From NCBI GenBank assembly GCA_023459495.1, contig JAEWTL010000077.1, positions 124,001-188,000 of the forward strand: a stretch of 64,000 nucleotides of DNA. Direction: 5' to 3'. Shown piece by piece: positions 8,706 to 17,422 of this stretch. Below the pieces are notes generated by a model. That model searched no databases, had not been told where the DNA came from, and was given only the letters and a program-made list of their open reading frames with translations. This DNA is from Bacillota bacterium. Its GTDB lineage: Bacteria > Bacillota > Clostridia > Christensenellales > SZUA-584. Positions within the stretch are counted from its first letter, which is position 1. Every line of letters begins with the position of its first letter. The position numbers were made by a program, and so were the translations under genes.

Positions 8706-8722
8706 AGTTTAAAGTTTTAACT
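8706..8722. promoter_or_regulatory. Near-palindromic operator candidate for the glycoside operon
   Basis: AGTTTAAAGTTTTAACT is almost a perfect inverted repeat and lies just downstream of the -10 element, where a repressor would block transcription. No regulator gene for this operon is inside the window. Confidence 0.45.
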
Positions 8723-8727
8723 ATTTG

Positions 8728-8756
8728 AGTATAGAATATCACAGCTTGTTTGTCAA
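8728..8756 (-). promoter_or_regulatory. Sigma-A promoter of the glycoside operon
   Basis: On the minus strand a perfect TTGACA (8751-8756) is followed after exactly 17 bases by TATACT (8728-8733). It is the only good promoter ahead of the UroD-like, transporter and transketolase genes. Confidence 0.75.
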
Positions 8757-8829
8757 TACAGTTTCAATACAAAAATTCAATGCCGCTTAGGATGGCATAC
8801 CCATTTCTTCCTTCCGACAATCACATGAA

Positions 8830-8859
8830 AACAGACGCCCGTATTTCAGAGCGTCTGTT
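8830..8859 (-). terminator. Rho-independent terminator after the cohesin-like gene
   Basis: A perfect 9-bp stem (AACAGACGC with GCGTCTGTT) is followed by a short T tract on the minus strand, 30 bp after the stop of the cohesin-like gene. Confidence 0.75.
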
Positions 8860-8889
8860 GGAGACTATTTCTTTGGACTGCCGGTCATC

Positions 8890-9798
8890 CTATGCCCGGC
8901 TCTTTTTTCTCTTTACAAACAGCAGTGTCCCTGCCGCTATCACGACAACGACTGCAACCGGTATCCACCACCATACAAACCGGTTTTCAGGCGCGTTCGT
9001 TACAGGTATGGCCTCTTCGGACACCTGTACCGCAGGAGATTCGGAGACCACCGCAACCGCGTTCTCACTGGCCTTAGGAGTCGCCGTGGGCGTCGCATCC
9101 TGTGCCGGGCTCGGTGTAGGAGCCGTGCTGGTTTCCGTGCTGGCCGAAGCGGAGGCAGATGCTGACGTACCGACTGTTGCCGACGGTTTCTTGGTTGGCG
9201 TAGGCCCCGTTGAGCTGCTTGCCGATGAGGACGCTGTGGCTGTTGGCGTCGGTGCAACCGTTGGTGTAGGCGCTGCTGTCGGCGTGGGTGTCAGTGCAAC
9301 TGTCGGTGTCGGTGCTATTGTCGGCGTAGGCGCTATTGTCGGTGTCGGTGCAATCGTCGGCGTGGGTGTCACCGCAGGGCATGTTACCGTCTTCGACGCG
9401 CCGCTGCAGGACACAGACTCAACTGGATTGACCGGATCTCCGGTTAACCGCGCCGCTTTCTTGTCAGATACCGTCAGCGTACTGGACGTGCCGGGTGATG
9501 CCGTACACTTCAGCTGTACCGTAATCAGAGTGACCGTTGTGCTTGTGTTTTCATCATAATCCTTTACACCCTTCGGATTACCGGAAACCAGCTCGAAGAA
9601 ACTGCTGTCATAAGATAAGGTAGCCTGTACTGCAGCGGCGTCGCTCAGCGTCGCACTGACCGTATACGTACCGGTTTCCCCTACCTCCAGAGTGCCTGGT
9701 CCCGAAATACTGAAGGATGCGCTCGCTGCCAGAACCTCGCAGGGAAATAGCAGCATGACCAATGCGACCGAGAAAAGAATACCCACCAATTTTTTCAT
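8890..9798 (-). CDS. Membrane-anchored cohesin-like domain protein
   Basis: 302 residues. A signal peptide (1-24, ending EVLA) is followed by one cohesin-like beta domain (about 26-140: GTLEVGETGTYTVSATL, LSYDSSFFELVSG). Next is a long Pro-Thr/Ser linker with APTPTI repeats (about 145-235), then a transmembrane helix (about 275-297) and a KRKKSRA tail. The layout is that of a cell-surface anchor with an extended stalk. The next gene upstream ends in a type I dockerin, so the two probably bind each other. The cohesin assignment comes from domain pattern and context and is weaker than the dockerin assignment. Confidence 0.65.
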   Translation of the reverse strand: MKKLVGILFSVALVMLLFPCEVLAASASFSISGPGTLEVGETGTYTVSATLSDAAAVQATLSYDSSFFELVSGNPKGVKDYDENTSTTVTLITVQLKCTASPGTSSTLTVSDKKAARLTGDPVNPVESVSCSGASKTVTCPAVTPTPTIAPTPTIAPTPTIAPTPTVALTPTPTAAPTPTVAPTPTATASSSASSSTGPTPTKKPSATVGTSASASASASTETSTAPTPSPAQDATPTATPKASENAVAVVSESPAVQVSEEAIPVTNAPENRFVWWWIPVAVVVVIAAGTLLFVKRKKSRA

Positions 9799-9809
9799 CT
9801 TACCTTACC

Positions 9810-12800
9810 TCATTTCGCGATAATTGTATATACACCTGTAATATGCGCCCGGATATACAGGATATCGGTAACGTCGAGCACCGCATCGCCATTGATATCT
9901 GCCGATGCCGTCTCCCATGCCGCCATCGTATAGGTGCCGATGATGTTGGCACGGATATACAGGATATCGGTAATATCGATGGCACCGTCGCCGCTGACAT
10001 CGCCCAGAACGGCAATCTTCAGTTCATCTTTGACGACACCGTCTATGATGAGTTTGACGGTCATGCCGGTTGCCACTGCGTCGCCCGTGTATTCGTTGCC
10101 ATCCTTGTCGTAGATCTTGATATCCGCTGCATCGTTAGACAGCTTCGATTTCAGCTCCGCCGCGGATGTGCCGATCGAGACATCGCTTAATACGCCGTTT
10201 GCCGCATCGATGGTGTAAACGTCCGATAGGATCGCAGACGATTTGACAATCACTGTCGCGGCGTCGCTGGTGACAGAAGCCGTCTGACTGCCCGTGGCGG
10301 AGGTGTCCGTATTGGTCACCACGCAGTAGTAGTACATCGTCCCCACCGTATCTGTCGGTGTGGAATAGCTGCTCAGCGTTGCGCCGCTGATCTCGTCTCC
10401 TCCGGTATTGCTGTCCGTATCGTTGCTGTACCACTGATATGACAGCAATCCGGTAGTAACATTGGCTGTGACCGACAGCACCGCCGGGTCATCTTCAACC
10501 ACGGTCTTGTCCTGCGGTTGGGCCGTAATCTGCGGCGTTTCCGCATCGGTCAGCTCCAGCACCTCAACCTTGGCGGCATCGCTTGCAGCGGTCGCCGTTT
10601 GATTGCCCGTGGCGGAGGTGTCCGTATTGGTCACCACGCAGTAGTAGTACATCGTCCCCACCGTGTCTGTTGGCGCGGAAAAGCTGCTCAGCGTTGCGCC
10701 GCTGATCTCATCTCCTCCGGTATTGCTGTCCGTATCGTTGCTGTACCATTGATACGACAGTAAGCCAGTGGATACATTGGCTGTGACCGACAGTACCGCC
10801 GGAGCATTTTCAACCACGGTCTTGTCCTGCGGTTGGGCCGTAATCTGCGGGGTTTCCGCATCGGTCAGCTCCAGCACCTCAACCTTGGCGGCATCGCTGG
10901 CTACAGTTGCCGTCTGATTGCCTGTAGCTAATATGTCCGTATTGGTCACCATGCAGTAGTAGTACATCGTCCCCACCGTGTTGGTCGGCGCGTAGTAATA
11001 GCCCAGCGTTGCTCCGTCGATCTCGTCTCCGCCCATGCTGCTGTCGGTATCATTGCTGTACCACTGGTAGGTCAGCATCCCGCTGTTAACGGATACGGTT
11101 ACAGACAGCATAGCGGTGCCGCCCCGGTTGACGGTTTTGTCCTGCGGCTGAGCCGTAATCTGCGGCGTATCGGCATCAACGATCGCCAACACCGTGACTT
11201 TGGCGGTATCACTGGTAATGGATGCCGTTTGATTACCCGTAGCGGAAGGGTCCGTATTGGTCACCACGCAGTAGTAGTACATCGTCCCAACGGTGTCAGT
11301 CGGGGCGGAATAGCTGCTCAGCATTGCGCCGCTGATCTCGTCGCCTCCGGTGTTACTGTCGGCAGCATTGCTGTACCACTGGTAGGACAGCATGCCGCTG
11401 TCGACATCCGCCGTAACGGAAAGCTCCGCAGTGTTGCCTTCAGTCACCGTTTTGTCCTGTGGCTGGCCCGTAATATGGGGCGCTTCCGCATCGACCACAG
11501 CGATCTGTTTATAAAGGTATATTGTGTTGTAAGTCGTGGTGGATACGGTGAAATAATAGTTGCTCGAGGAGTTTGACGTCTGGTACAGGTAATAGTAGGC
11601 GCTTGCGTTGCTGCTGTAGACCCTCAAATAGTGATTCGTACTGTCATACATCCAGTCGGTATATGAGGCGCCTGCATCCGTGGTGTTCAGGGTTATGCCG
11701 CTCGGGCTGCCGCTTCTTCTGGTGAGGAAGTAGCTTCCGTTCTTTACGTTATAACCATTGCCATCCGCCGTTAATGTCCAGATCATGCCGGGCGTAACGC
11801 CATTGGCATCCAGATAATCTCCGTTGACAGTCACCTCTGCGCCTGTCAGATAATTGGAGTAAGCGGTAGTCGTCAATGCGTAATTGGGGCTTCCTTTGTC
11901 TACGATGACATACCGGCAGCCGCTTTCGATGGTCGTCGCGTACTGGTATATGTACTGAGGCTCGGAAGCGGTCTTCGCAAACGAGCAGGTTACCGTCAAG
12001 GTGCCGTTGCTGTTCAGCGTTACGCTGTCGGCATCGACCCCGTTTACGGTAGCTGTTACCGTATCCGAGAATGCATAGATGGACTCAGGTCGGAGCGTAA
12101 CGGTTGCGGTATAGACCGTATCGTAGTCAAACGCACTGTCCTCCGGGGCCCATGTGACAGCCGCCGGTGAGATGACCCCGGCTGTGGCAACCTCAGCGCT
12201 CGTATCCGGCACCGCTTCAGCCACAGGCGCATCTATACCCGTGATCTCAACAGAATCGATGGAGATGGGATTGGTTACGACCAGCTTATACAGATAAATC
12301 GTACTGCTGGCTGTCTCACTGTTGGCAAAGTAGTACGTGCTGCCGGATGACGTCTGATACAGGTACATGTATTGAGAACGGCTGCTGCTGTAAACCGCGA
12401 GCGTATGGGCGCTGCTGCTATACTCCCAGTCCGAATACGATGAGCCGCCATCCGTTGTGCTGACATATATGCCGGCAGTACCGCTTGTACGGTTCAGATA
12501 CTCATCGCCGTTCATGAAGTTGAATCCGCTGCCGTCTGCCGTGCACTCCCATATCATGCTCTCGTCCACGTCATTCGGATCGATGTAATCTCCAGTGACA
12601 GTCACCGGATCGCACACCAGATAATCCGTGCTGCTTACGGTGACAGCCTCGGTCGTCAGTGCATACGCGTCGGTTGCGGACTTATCCACGATCACATATT
12701 TGCAGCCGCTTTCGATACTCGTCGCATACTCATACACGAGGCCGGCATCGCCGTAATTCACCTTTACCATTGCAGTTTCGCTGCTTGTCCATGCGGTATC

Positions 12801-13901
12801 CCCATCCTTGGTATTCGTTACCTTGCAGTAGTAATAGCTGGTTCCGGGGACATCAGTCGGCGCGGAGAAAGTATTTGAATCGGTCCCAACCAACGTTCCG
12901 CCTGTGTTGGTATCGGTATCATTCTGATACCACTGATAGGAAAGCGTACCCCCATCCGTAACCTCCGCGTCAACGGAAAGCAGCGCTTCCTCTCCTACAT
13001 CCGCGGTGACATCCTGAGGCTGCGTATTGATCGCAGGCTTTTCAGCCAGTGAAGCGGTATCGATTGTTACCGAATACTCGGAGGTCGTCGTTCCGCTGAG
13101 ATTCGTATACCTGAAGTTGACTGTCGTATCACCTGAATCCTTTGTAAAGGATATCAGCAGGCCGTACGCGTTGTTTGTTCCGGCATAGATGCTGCCCATA
13201 TTCGCATACGTGAAATGAATGGTGACCGGGGATAAGCTGCTGGCGCACTGTATCGTGTCGCCGTCCTTTTTGACCACGCCGTACCATGGATCGTTCAGGC
13301 TGTGGTTATGCCCCCATAGAAAGATGACATTGGGGTATTGATTGAGTACGTCCACCAGAGCAGATGCGTTTACTGTCGTTCGCGAGGTGTAGTAATGCAG
13401 CGGATAGTGCGAGACAACGAAAACCGGCTTTGTGGAGTCGACTGTCGCAAGCGCGGCATCCGCGGCATTGATCTTGTCCAGCGAGATCGTCTGGCTCGAG
13501 GCATCCAGATCAAAGACGTAGATCGCATAATCGCTGCCGTTGTAAACAAGACCGCTGTCATAAGAACCCGTGGTATCGTGGTTTCCCTTGGCCTGTACGA
13601 CGTCCACGCCGCTGAACGTATTCGTCGCGGCGGTAGAACAAGCTGCAGCCTGGGTCGCGGGGTCGCTGGTGTACGTATAATCCCCGCCGAATATCATGTG
13701 GTCCAGCGTTGACGTGATGCCATGAATGCTGTTCAGCCAAGTCTGAAGGTCGGTAATTTTGTCGTGCACATCCGATGTGACGCCAATGTAATACGTCGAA
13801 GCTCCGGCATTTGCCGCTTGCGGCAGCATGCCCAGTACCATTACAAGGGTCAGCAGTACGGATATTGCGATTGCCGATATTCTTCTGTATTTTGCTTTCA
13901 T
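9810..13901 (-). CDS. Secreted metallophosphoesterase with Ig-like modules and C-terminal dockerin
   Basis: About 1,363 residues, secreted. After a signal peptide comes a calcineurin-like phosphoesterase (about 38-278) with TSDVHD, FGGDYT, KGNHDTTG, SHYPLHY and WGHNHS. Then follow an Ig-like module, a 150-residue unknown module, a beta spacer, a second copy of the unknown module, four tandem Ig-like modules (about 810-1230), a linker, and a type I dockerin (about 1300-1363). The dockerin has two calcium-loop repeats, GDVSGDGAIDITDILYIRA and ADINGDAVLDVTDILYIRA. GGTGG precedes the ATG at 13901; an ATG at 13913 has no site. The substrate is unknown. Confidence 0.85.
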   Translation of the reverse strand: MKAKYRRISAIAISVLLTLVMVLGMLPQAANAGASTYYIGVTSDVHDKITDLQTWLNSIHGITSTLDHMIFGGDYTYTSDPATQAAACSTAATNTFSGVDVVQAKGNHDTTGSYDSGLVYNGSDYAIYVFDLDASSQTISLDKINAADAALATVDSTKPVFVVSHYPLHYYTSRTTVNASALVDVLNQYPNVIFLWGHNHSLNDPWYGVVKKDGDTIQCASSLSPVTIHFTYANMGSIYAGTNNAYGLLISFTKDSGDTTVNFRYTNLSGTTTSEYSVTIDTASLAEKPAINTQPQDVTADVGEEALLSVDAEVTDGGTLSYQWYQNDTDTNTGGTLVGTDSNTFSAPTDVPGTSYYYCKVTNTKDGDTAWTSSETAMVKVNYGDAGLVYEYATSIESGCKYVIVDKSATDAYALTTEAVTVSSTDYLVCDPVTVTGDYIDPNDVDESMIWECTADGSGFNFMNGDEYLNRTSGTAGIYVSTTDGGSSYSDWEYSSSAHTLAVYSSSRSQYMYLYQTSSGSTYYFANSETASSTIYLYKLVVTNPISIDSVEITGIDAPVAEAVPDTSAEVATAGVISPAAVTWAPEDSAFDYDTVYTATVTLRPESIYAFSDTVTATVNGVDADSVTLNSNGTLTVTCSFAKTASEPQYIYQYATTIESGCRYVIVDKGSPNYALTTTAYSNYLTGAEVTVNGDYLDANGVTPGMIWTLTADGNGYNVKNGSYFLTRRSGSPSGITLNTTDAGASYTDWMYDSTNHYLRVYSSNASAYYYLYQTSNSSSNYYFTVSTTTYNTIYLYKQIAVVDAEAPHITGQPQDKTVTEGNTAELSVTADVDSGMLSYQWYSNAADSNTGGDEISGAMLSSYSAPTDTVGTMYYYCVVTNTDPSATGNQTASITSDTAKVTVLAIVDADTPQITAQPQDKTVNRGGTAMLSVTVSVNSGMLTYQWYSNDTDSSMGGDEIDGATLGYYYAPTNTVGTMYYYCMVTNTDILATGNQTATVASDAAKVEVLELTDAETPQITAQPQDKTVVENAPAVLSVTANVSTGLLSYQWYSNDTDSNTGGDEISGATLSSFSAPTDTVGTMYYYCVVTNTDTSATGNQTATAASDAAKVEVLELTDAETPQITAQPQDKTVVEDDPAVLSVTANVTTGLLSYQWYSNDTDSNTGGDEISGATLSSYSTPTDTVGTMYYYCVVTNTDTSATGSQTASVTSDAATVIVKSSAILSDVYTIDAANGVLSDVSIGTSAAELKSKLSNDAADIKIYDKDGNEYTGDAVATGMTVKLIIDGVVKDELKIAVLGDVSGDGAIDITDILYIRANIIGTYTMAAWETASADINGDAVLDVTDILYIRAHITGVYTIIAK
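10240..11500 (-). repeat. Four tandem ~312 bp Ig-like coding repeats
   Basis: Four copies of a module of about 104 codons lie head to tail inside the phosphoesterase gene, each with ITAQPQDKTV, LSYQWYSND and GTMYYYCVVTNTD or close variants. The last two copies differ at only a few residues, which suggests recent duplication. Copy number may vary among strains. Confidence 0.9.
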
Positions 13902-14043
13902 TTTTTCCACCATCCATTTTTATCATAATAAAATAGCGAACACGCACATTAATGCACCAATTTCCCAAGCTTCCGGTGCCGATTCGTATTCCCCAATAAT
14001 CTACTTTTTTCGTTGCTTCCTCCGGCATCAGGCCGGAGCCTAA

Positions 14044-14342
14044 ATCATAAGCAAGCTAACAAGATGAATCAGAAATGCGTAATTATTTTATAACTTTACC
14101 TTTGCTTAACAATTATACTATCATAATATATACCTCAATATTCCTGAGTCAATGGAAGAATATTTATTATTATGTATAGTTTTATATTTTATTGTCGCTT
14201 TTTGGTCCGAACTGTAAAAACGGGTCTGAATCCGTTCCCTTTAGTTGTCGTATTCCGTCAGACTGGTACGGCAAGCGATCATGACTAAACGGTATTTGTC
14301 CAAAATGTGCTGCGTTTGTTAGTGCTCCGTATAGCGGCGCTG
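14044..14342. other. AT-rich intergenic region
   Basis: No gene is visible. The region is clearly richer in A and T than its neighbours. It contains the probable promoter of the phosphoesterase gene (14125-14152). Between that promoter and the gene there is a strong short hairpin at about 14019-14040 (CTCCGGC with GCCGGAG). Confidence 0.6.
14125..14152 (-). promoter_or_regulatory. Promoter candidate for the dockerin phosphoesterase
   Basis: TTGACT (14147-14152) and TATATT (14125-14130) are spaced by 16 bases on the minus strand, about 220 bases before the gene start. That implies a long untranslated leader. Confidence 0.45.
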
Positions 14343-14906
14343 TTAATCCGCAGTTTTGGTTTTCCTCTTAATAATGCTGATTTGTTGCATAACAAATCTT
14401 GATGCTACCGCAATAAAGAAATAGATAGGCAGGCCATACCAGCTTTTCCATGTCAGCATTTTATAGACTCCGCTCCAAACGAATATTGGCTCGAAAACGA
14501 AGCAGAACACAATTGACATTACTGCGCTTGCAATAAGAAAACTCTTCCATCTCTTCGTATGCTGGTATATTAACATATAGAGCAGTGGCAGGCATGAAAT
14601 ATCAATCGCAGTAATCGGAGGGAATAACGGTAAGATGTCAGATGTATAATACCACAAACACATCTCCTCGCCCAATTCATCCAGCACGATCACCCATATC
14701 ACGACCAGCGCGGTGTACAGAACAAGCTCGCTCATCCGGCGTTTATCTGCTAGTTTCCACCACAAGAATAGGTTAAGGAGAAATAGGGCCAGCAGTATCC
14801 ACCAGTTAAGCTTGAACAGCTCCTCGTTCAGCCATTCGTCTATACGGGCCAGCGTGAGCCGCCATTGATCCTGGGCATCGGGTCCGAAGCCTTCCGCAGA
14901 AATCAT
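14343..14906 (-). CDS. CBO0543-like membrane protein
   Basis: 187 residues with about five hydrophobic helices. WWKLADKRRM, DELGEEMCLWYY, LPLLYMLIYQ and the late W-K-x-W-Y segment match what I recall of the CBO0543 family of clostridial and bacillar membrane proteins, which has no known function. It is a paralogue of the next gene upstream (14913-15479), from which it is separated by 6 bp. The pair probably arose by tandem duplication. Confidence 0.7.
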   Translation of the reverse strand: MISAEGFGPDAQDQWRLTLARIDEWLNEELFKLNWWILLALFLLNLFLWWKLADKRRMSELVLYTALVVIWVIVLDELGEEMCLWYYTSDILPLFPPITAIDISCLPLLYMLIYQHTKRWKSFLIASAVMSIVFCFVFEPIFVWSGVYKMLTWKSWYGLPIYFFIAVASRFVMQQISIIKRKTKTAD

Positions 14907-14912
14907 TCGGCT

Positions 14913-15479
14913 TTACTCCTTTACGCTGCGGTTTTTTGCCGCGATTTTTAATGCTTTTACTGTAAACAGCCATACCAAAAGTGCCATTACGGTATACATC
15001 GGGAAATTAATCCAATACTTCCAGTTGAGCAGTTCAAAGAAGCCCCCCCAGGAAAGGAGAGGTTCCAGAACAAAGCAAAACACGGCTGTTGCGGCTAGTG
15101 TTGCCAAGATGTAGGTTCTTGCCGAGGAGAAATACTGATAAATTAGCGAATACAAAGGTGGCAGAAGCAATAGATTGACCGAACTGAACGGTGGAAAAAA
15201 AGGCAGGATGTCTATAGGGTAATCCCAGAGTATCAACTCCAGCCCATATTCGTTGATGCCTAACACAGCAATATAAGCCAGTGCGATGAACAATATGGTT
15301 TCTTTCAGTCGGCGTTTGTCTATTAGTTTCCACCATATTATGGCACATATGATATATAACGCAATAAGCACCCACCAGCGCAAGTGTAAAAAGTCTTCCG
15401 CCAGCCATCGATCAATACGGTCCGCTGTCAGTTGTCTTTGTAATTCTACGCTTTCCGGCACAGCTGATGCTTCTGGCAT
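14913..15479 (-). CDS. CBO0543-like membrane protein (paralogue)
   Basis: 188 residues, about five helices, with the same pattern as its neighbour: WWKLIDKRRL, NEYGLELILWDYP, LPPLYSLIYQYF. The start at 15479 has GAGGAG a few bases upstream; an ATG at 15515 does not. The function is unknown. The cytoplasmic N-terminal segment before the first helix (LTADRIDRWLAEDFLHL) is shared with the neighbour (LTLARIDEWLNEELFKL). Confidence 0.7.
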   Translation of the reverse strand: MPEASAVPESVELQRQLTADRIDRWLAEDFLHLRWWVLIALYIICAIIWWKLIDKRRLKETILFIALAYIAVLGINEYGLELILWDYPIDILPFFPPFSSVNLLLLPPLYSLIYQYFSSARTYILATLAATAVFCFVLEPLLSWGGFFELLNWKYWINFPMYTVMALLVWLFTVKALKIAAKNRSVKE

Positions 15480-15673
15480 CGATGACTCCTCTCTCTGACA
15501 CATGTAATGATTCAACCTGTCAGCACTCCAATCGCAAGATTACCTAAATTGGAGAACTAAAAAGGCTCACGTTATTTTAGCTGGTTGAAAAACAAACCGC
15601 TAAAAATATTATCTCCAATTGAAAAGATAATGTGCATATTTGGTACAGTTGGTTGACAAATCTCAGCGGCATT

Positions 15674-15709
15674 AAAAAAGCAGGGAGCGAGTTACCGCAT
15701 TCCTGCTTT
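15674..15709 (-). terminator. Terminator of the acc-fab operon
   Basis: On the minus strand AAAGCAGG and CCTGCTTT form an 8-bp stem followed by a T run, 19 bp after the fabZ stop. Confidence 0.8.
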
Positions 15710-15727
15710 CTGTGTGGTGTGAATAAT

Positions 15728-16165
15728 TTACTCTGCGTTTCCGATCGCAAATACCAGCTCGCAGGACGCGGCCAGCTTTTCGCCGACATACGCCTTGCCC
15801 GTGCCCGTGCCGATCGTGTCCCTCACGGTTTCGATCTCGGTTTCCAGCCGCAGCATATCGCCCGGCACCACCTTCTCGTAGAACCGTGCGTTTTTGATCC
15901 GGCCGAGGAACGCAAGCTTGCCCTTCATCTCTTCCATGCTGAGCAGCGCGATGCCGCCCATCTGTGCGATGGCTTCAACGATCAGCACTCCCGGCATCAC
16001 CTTGGTCTCGGCAAAGTGGCCCATGAAAAACCACTCGTTGCCGCTGACCGCACGCACTCCCTTAGCGATCTTCCCCGGTTCCAGTTCGTCCACACGGTCC
16101 ACCATTAAAAAGGGTTCGCGGTGCGGAAGTATTTTTTTGATCTCCTCGATGCTTAACATGCTCAT
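15728..16165 (-). CDS. fabZ: 3-hydroxyacyl-ACP dehydratase FabZ
   Basis: 145 residues, a normal FabZ length. It removes water from 3-hydroxyacyl-ACP in fatty-acid elongation. The hot-dog active site is visible: H50 in GHFAETKVMPGVL and E64 in VEAIAQ. It is the last gene of the acc-fab operon and is followed by a terminator. No FabA-type isomerase is seen in the window, so unsaturated fatty-acid synthesis is not explained by this cluster. Confidence 0.95.
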   Translation of the reverse strand: MSMLSIEEIKKILPHREPFLMVDRVDELEPGKIAKGVRAVSGNEWFFMGHFAETKVMPGVLIVEAIAQMGGIALLSMEEMKGKLAFLGRIKNARFYEKVVPGDMLRLETEIETVRDTIGTGTGKAYVGEKLAASCELVFAIGNAE

Positions 16166-16175
16166 TCTCCTGCTG

Positions 16176-17414
16176 TTAATTCTCTGTCTTCTTCAGTACG
16201 AGACAGCTGTTGTGTCCGCCGAAGCCAAACGAATTGGACAGCGCATAACTTGCGTTCAGCGGCTTTGCTTTCCCTTTCACATAGTCGAGATTGCAGCCTT
16301 CGCCCTCGGTTTCAAGCCCGATGGTAGGCGGCGCAATGCCTTCGTTCAGTGCAAGCTGCGAGATGACCGCCTCAAAAGCGCCCGCCGCGCCCAGCATATG
16401 TCCCGTCATGGACTTGGTGGAGCTGACGAGCAGGTCTTTGGCGTTATCGCCGAAGCACAGCTCAATCGCGGCGCTTTCCATTGCGTCGTTTAGCGGTGTG
16501 CTCGTACCGTGCGCGTTGATATAGCCAACCTCTGTCTTTTCGATGCCTGCTTCAACCATCGCCAGCGTCATGGCCTTTGCGGCATACCCTCCGCCCGGCT
16601 GCGGCGCGGTAATGTGGTACGCGTCGCACGTCTGTGCATACCCCGCGACCTGGCCCAAAGCCTTCCCGCCGCGCTTTTTCATGTGCTCCTCGCTCTCGAT
16701 CAGCAGAAACGCCGCGCCTTCACCCATCACGAAACCCTGCCGGTCCTTGTCGAACGGAATAGACGCACGATGCGGGTCTGCGCTCTCCGAAAGCGCCTGC
16801 ATCTGATGGAAGCCTTGTACCGCAAGCTCAGTGAACACGGCTTCCGCGCCGCCCACGAGCATTGCGTCCGCCCGGCCTTCCTTCACGGCGTAGTAAGCCT
16901 GCCCAATGGCGTCCGCGCCGGAAGAACAGGCGGTTACGATGCCAAGGCACGGCCCATGCAGTCCGAGGCGAATCGCGATGGTGCCCGCCGCCGTGTTGAT
17001 GATGGTTTTGGGAATGAACAGCGACGACACCGCACGCGGGCCGTTGGATCTCAATTCCTCATACTGCTCGCAGATGACGTCCAGGCCGCCCATGCCGCTG
17101 CCCAGCATCACGCCGACGCGTTCCGCGTCGTAGTTGCCGCCTTCAATGCCGCTCTGTTCCCATGCCTGCATTGCCGCGTATACCGCGAACTGCGTAAAGC
17201 GCGCCATGCGCTTGGCTTCACGGCTGGAGATGTAGCGCGAGGGGTCGAAATCCACAACCTGCCCGGCCACGCGGATACCCGTAAGCTCTGCGTCAAATGC
17301 CGACGCCTCACGGATGCCGCAGACGCCCTCTGTTGCGGCTCGGAACGCCTCCTCCGCAGAAGAACCGATGGGAGACACGACTCCCATACCGGTGATCATG
17401 ACCTTGTTTGCCAT
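16176..17414 (-). CDS. fabF: 3-oxoacyl-ACP synthase II FabF
   Basis: 412 residues. The condensing-enzyme triad is C163 (TACSSGAD), H302 (NAHGTSTPLND) and H339 (KSMTGHMLGA), spaced as in E. coli FabF. It extends acyl-ACP with malonyl-ACP. It lies 10 bp before fabZ and 8 bp after fabG in the operon. Confidence 0.96.
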   Translation of the reverse strand: MANKVMITGMGVVSPIGSSAEEAFRAATEGVCGIREASAFDAELTGIRVAGQVVDFDPSRYISSREAKRMARFTQFAVYAAMQAWEQSGIEGGNYDAERVGVMLGSGMGGLDVICEQYEELRSNGPRAVSSLFIPKTIINTAAGTIAIRLGLHGPCLGIVTACSSGADAIGQAYYAVKEGRADAMLVGGAEAVFTELAVQGFHQMQALSESADPHRASIPFDKDRQGFVMGEGAAFLLIESEEHMKKRGGKALGQVAGYAQTCDAYHITAPQPGGGYAAKAMTLAMVEAGIEKTEVGYINAHGTSTPLNDAMESAAIELCFGDNAKDLLVSSTKSMTGHMLGAAGAFEAVISQLALNEGIAPPTIGLETEGEGCNLDYVKGKAKPLNASYALSNSFGFGGHNSCLVLKKTEN

Positions 17415-17422
17415 AAATCCTC

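Noticed and set aside
8750..9559. Plus-strand frame rich in GVG repeats
   Set aside because: It is the antisense of the Pro-Thr linker repeats of the cohesin-like protein, without a ribosome site.
10240..11500. Regular repeats that could suggest a CRISPR array or satellite
   Set aside because: The unit is about 312 bp, stays in frame and encodes Ig-like modules; there are no short repeats with unique spacers.
13914..14042. Possible c-di-GMP or other riboswitch in the phosphoesterase leader
   Set aside because: There are two hairpins, but I could not fit the conserved core of any riboswitch class I know.
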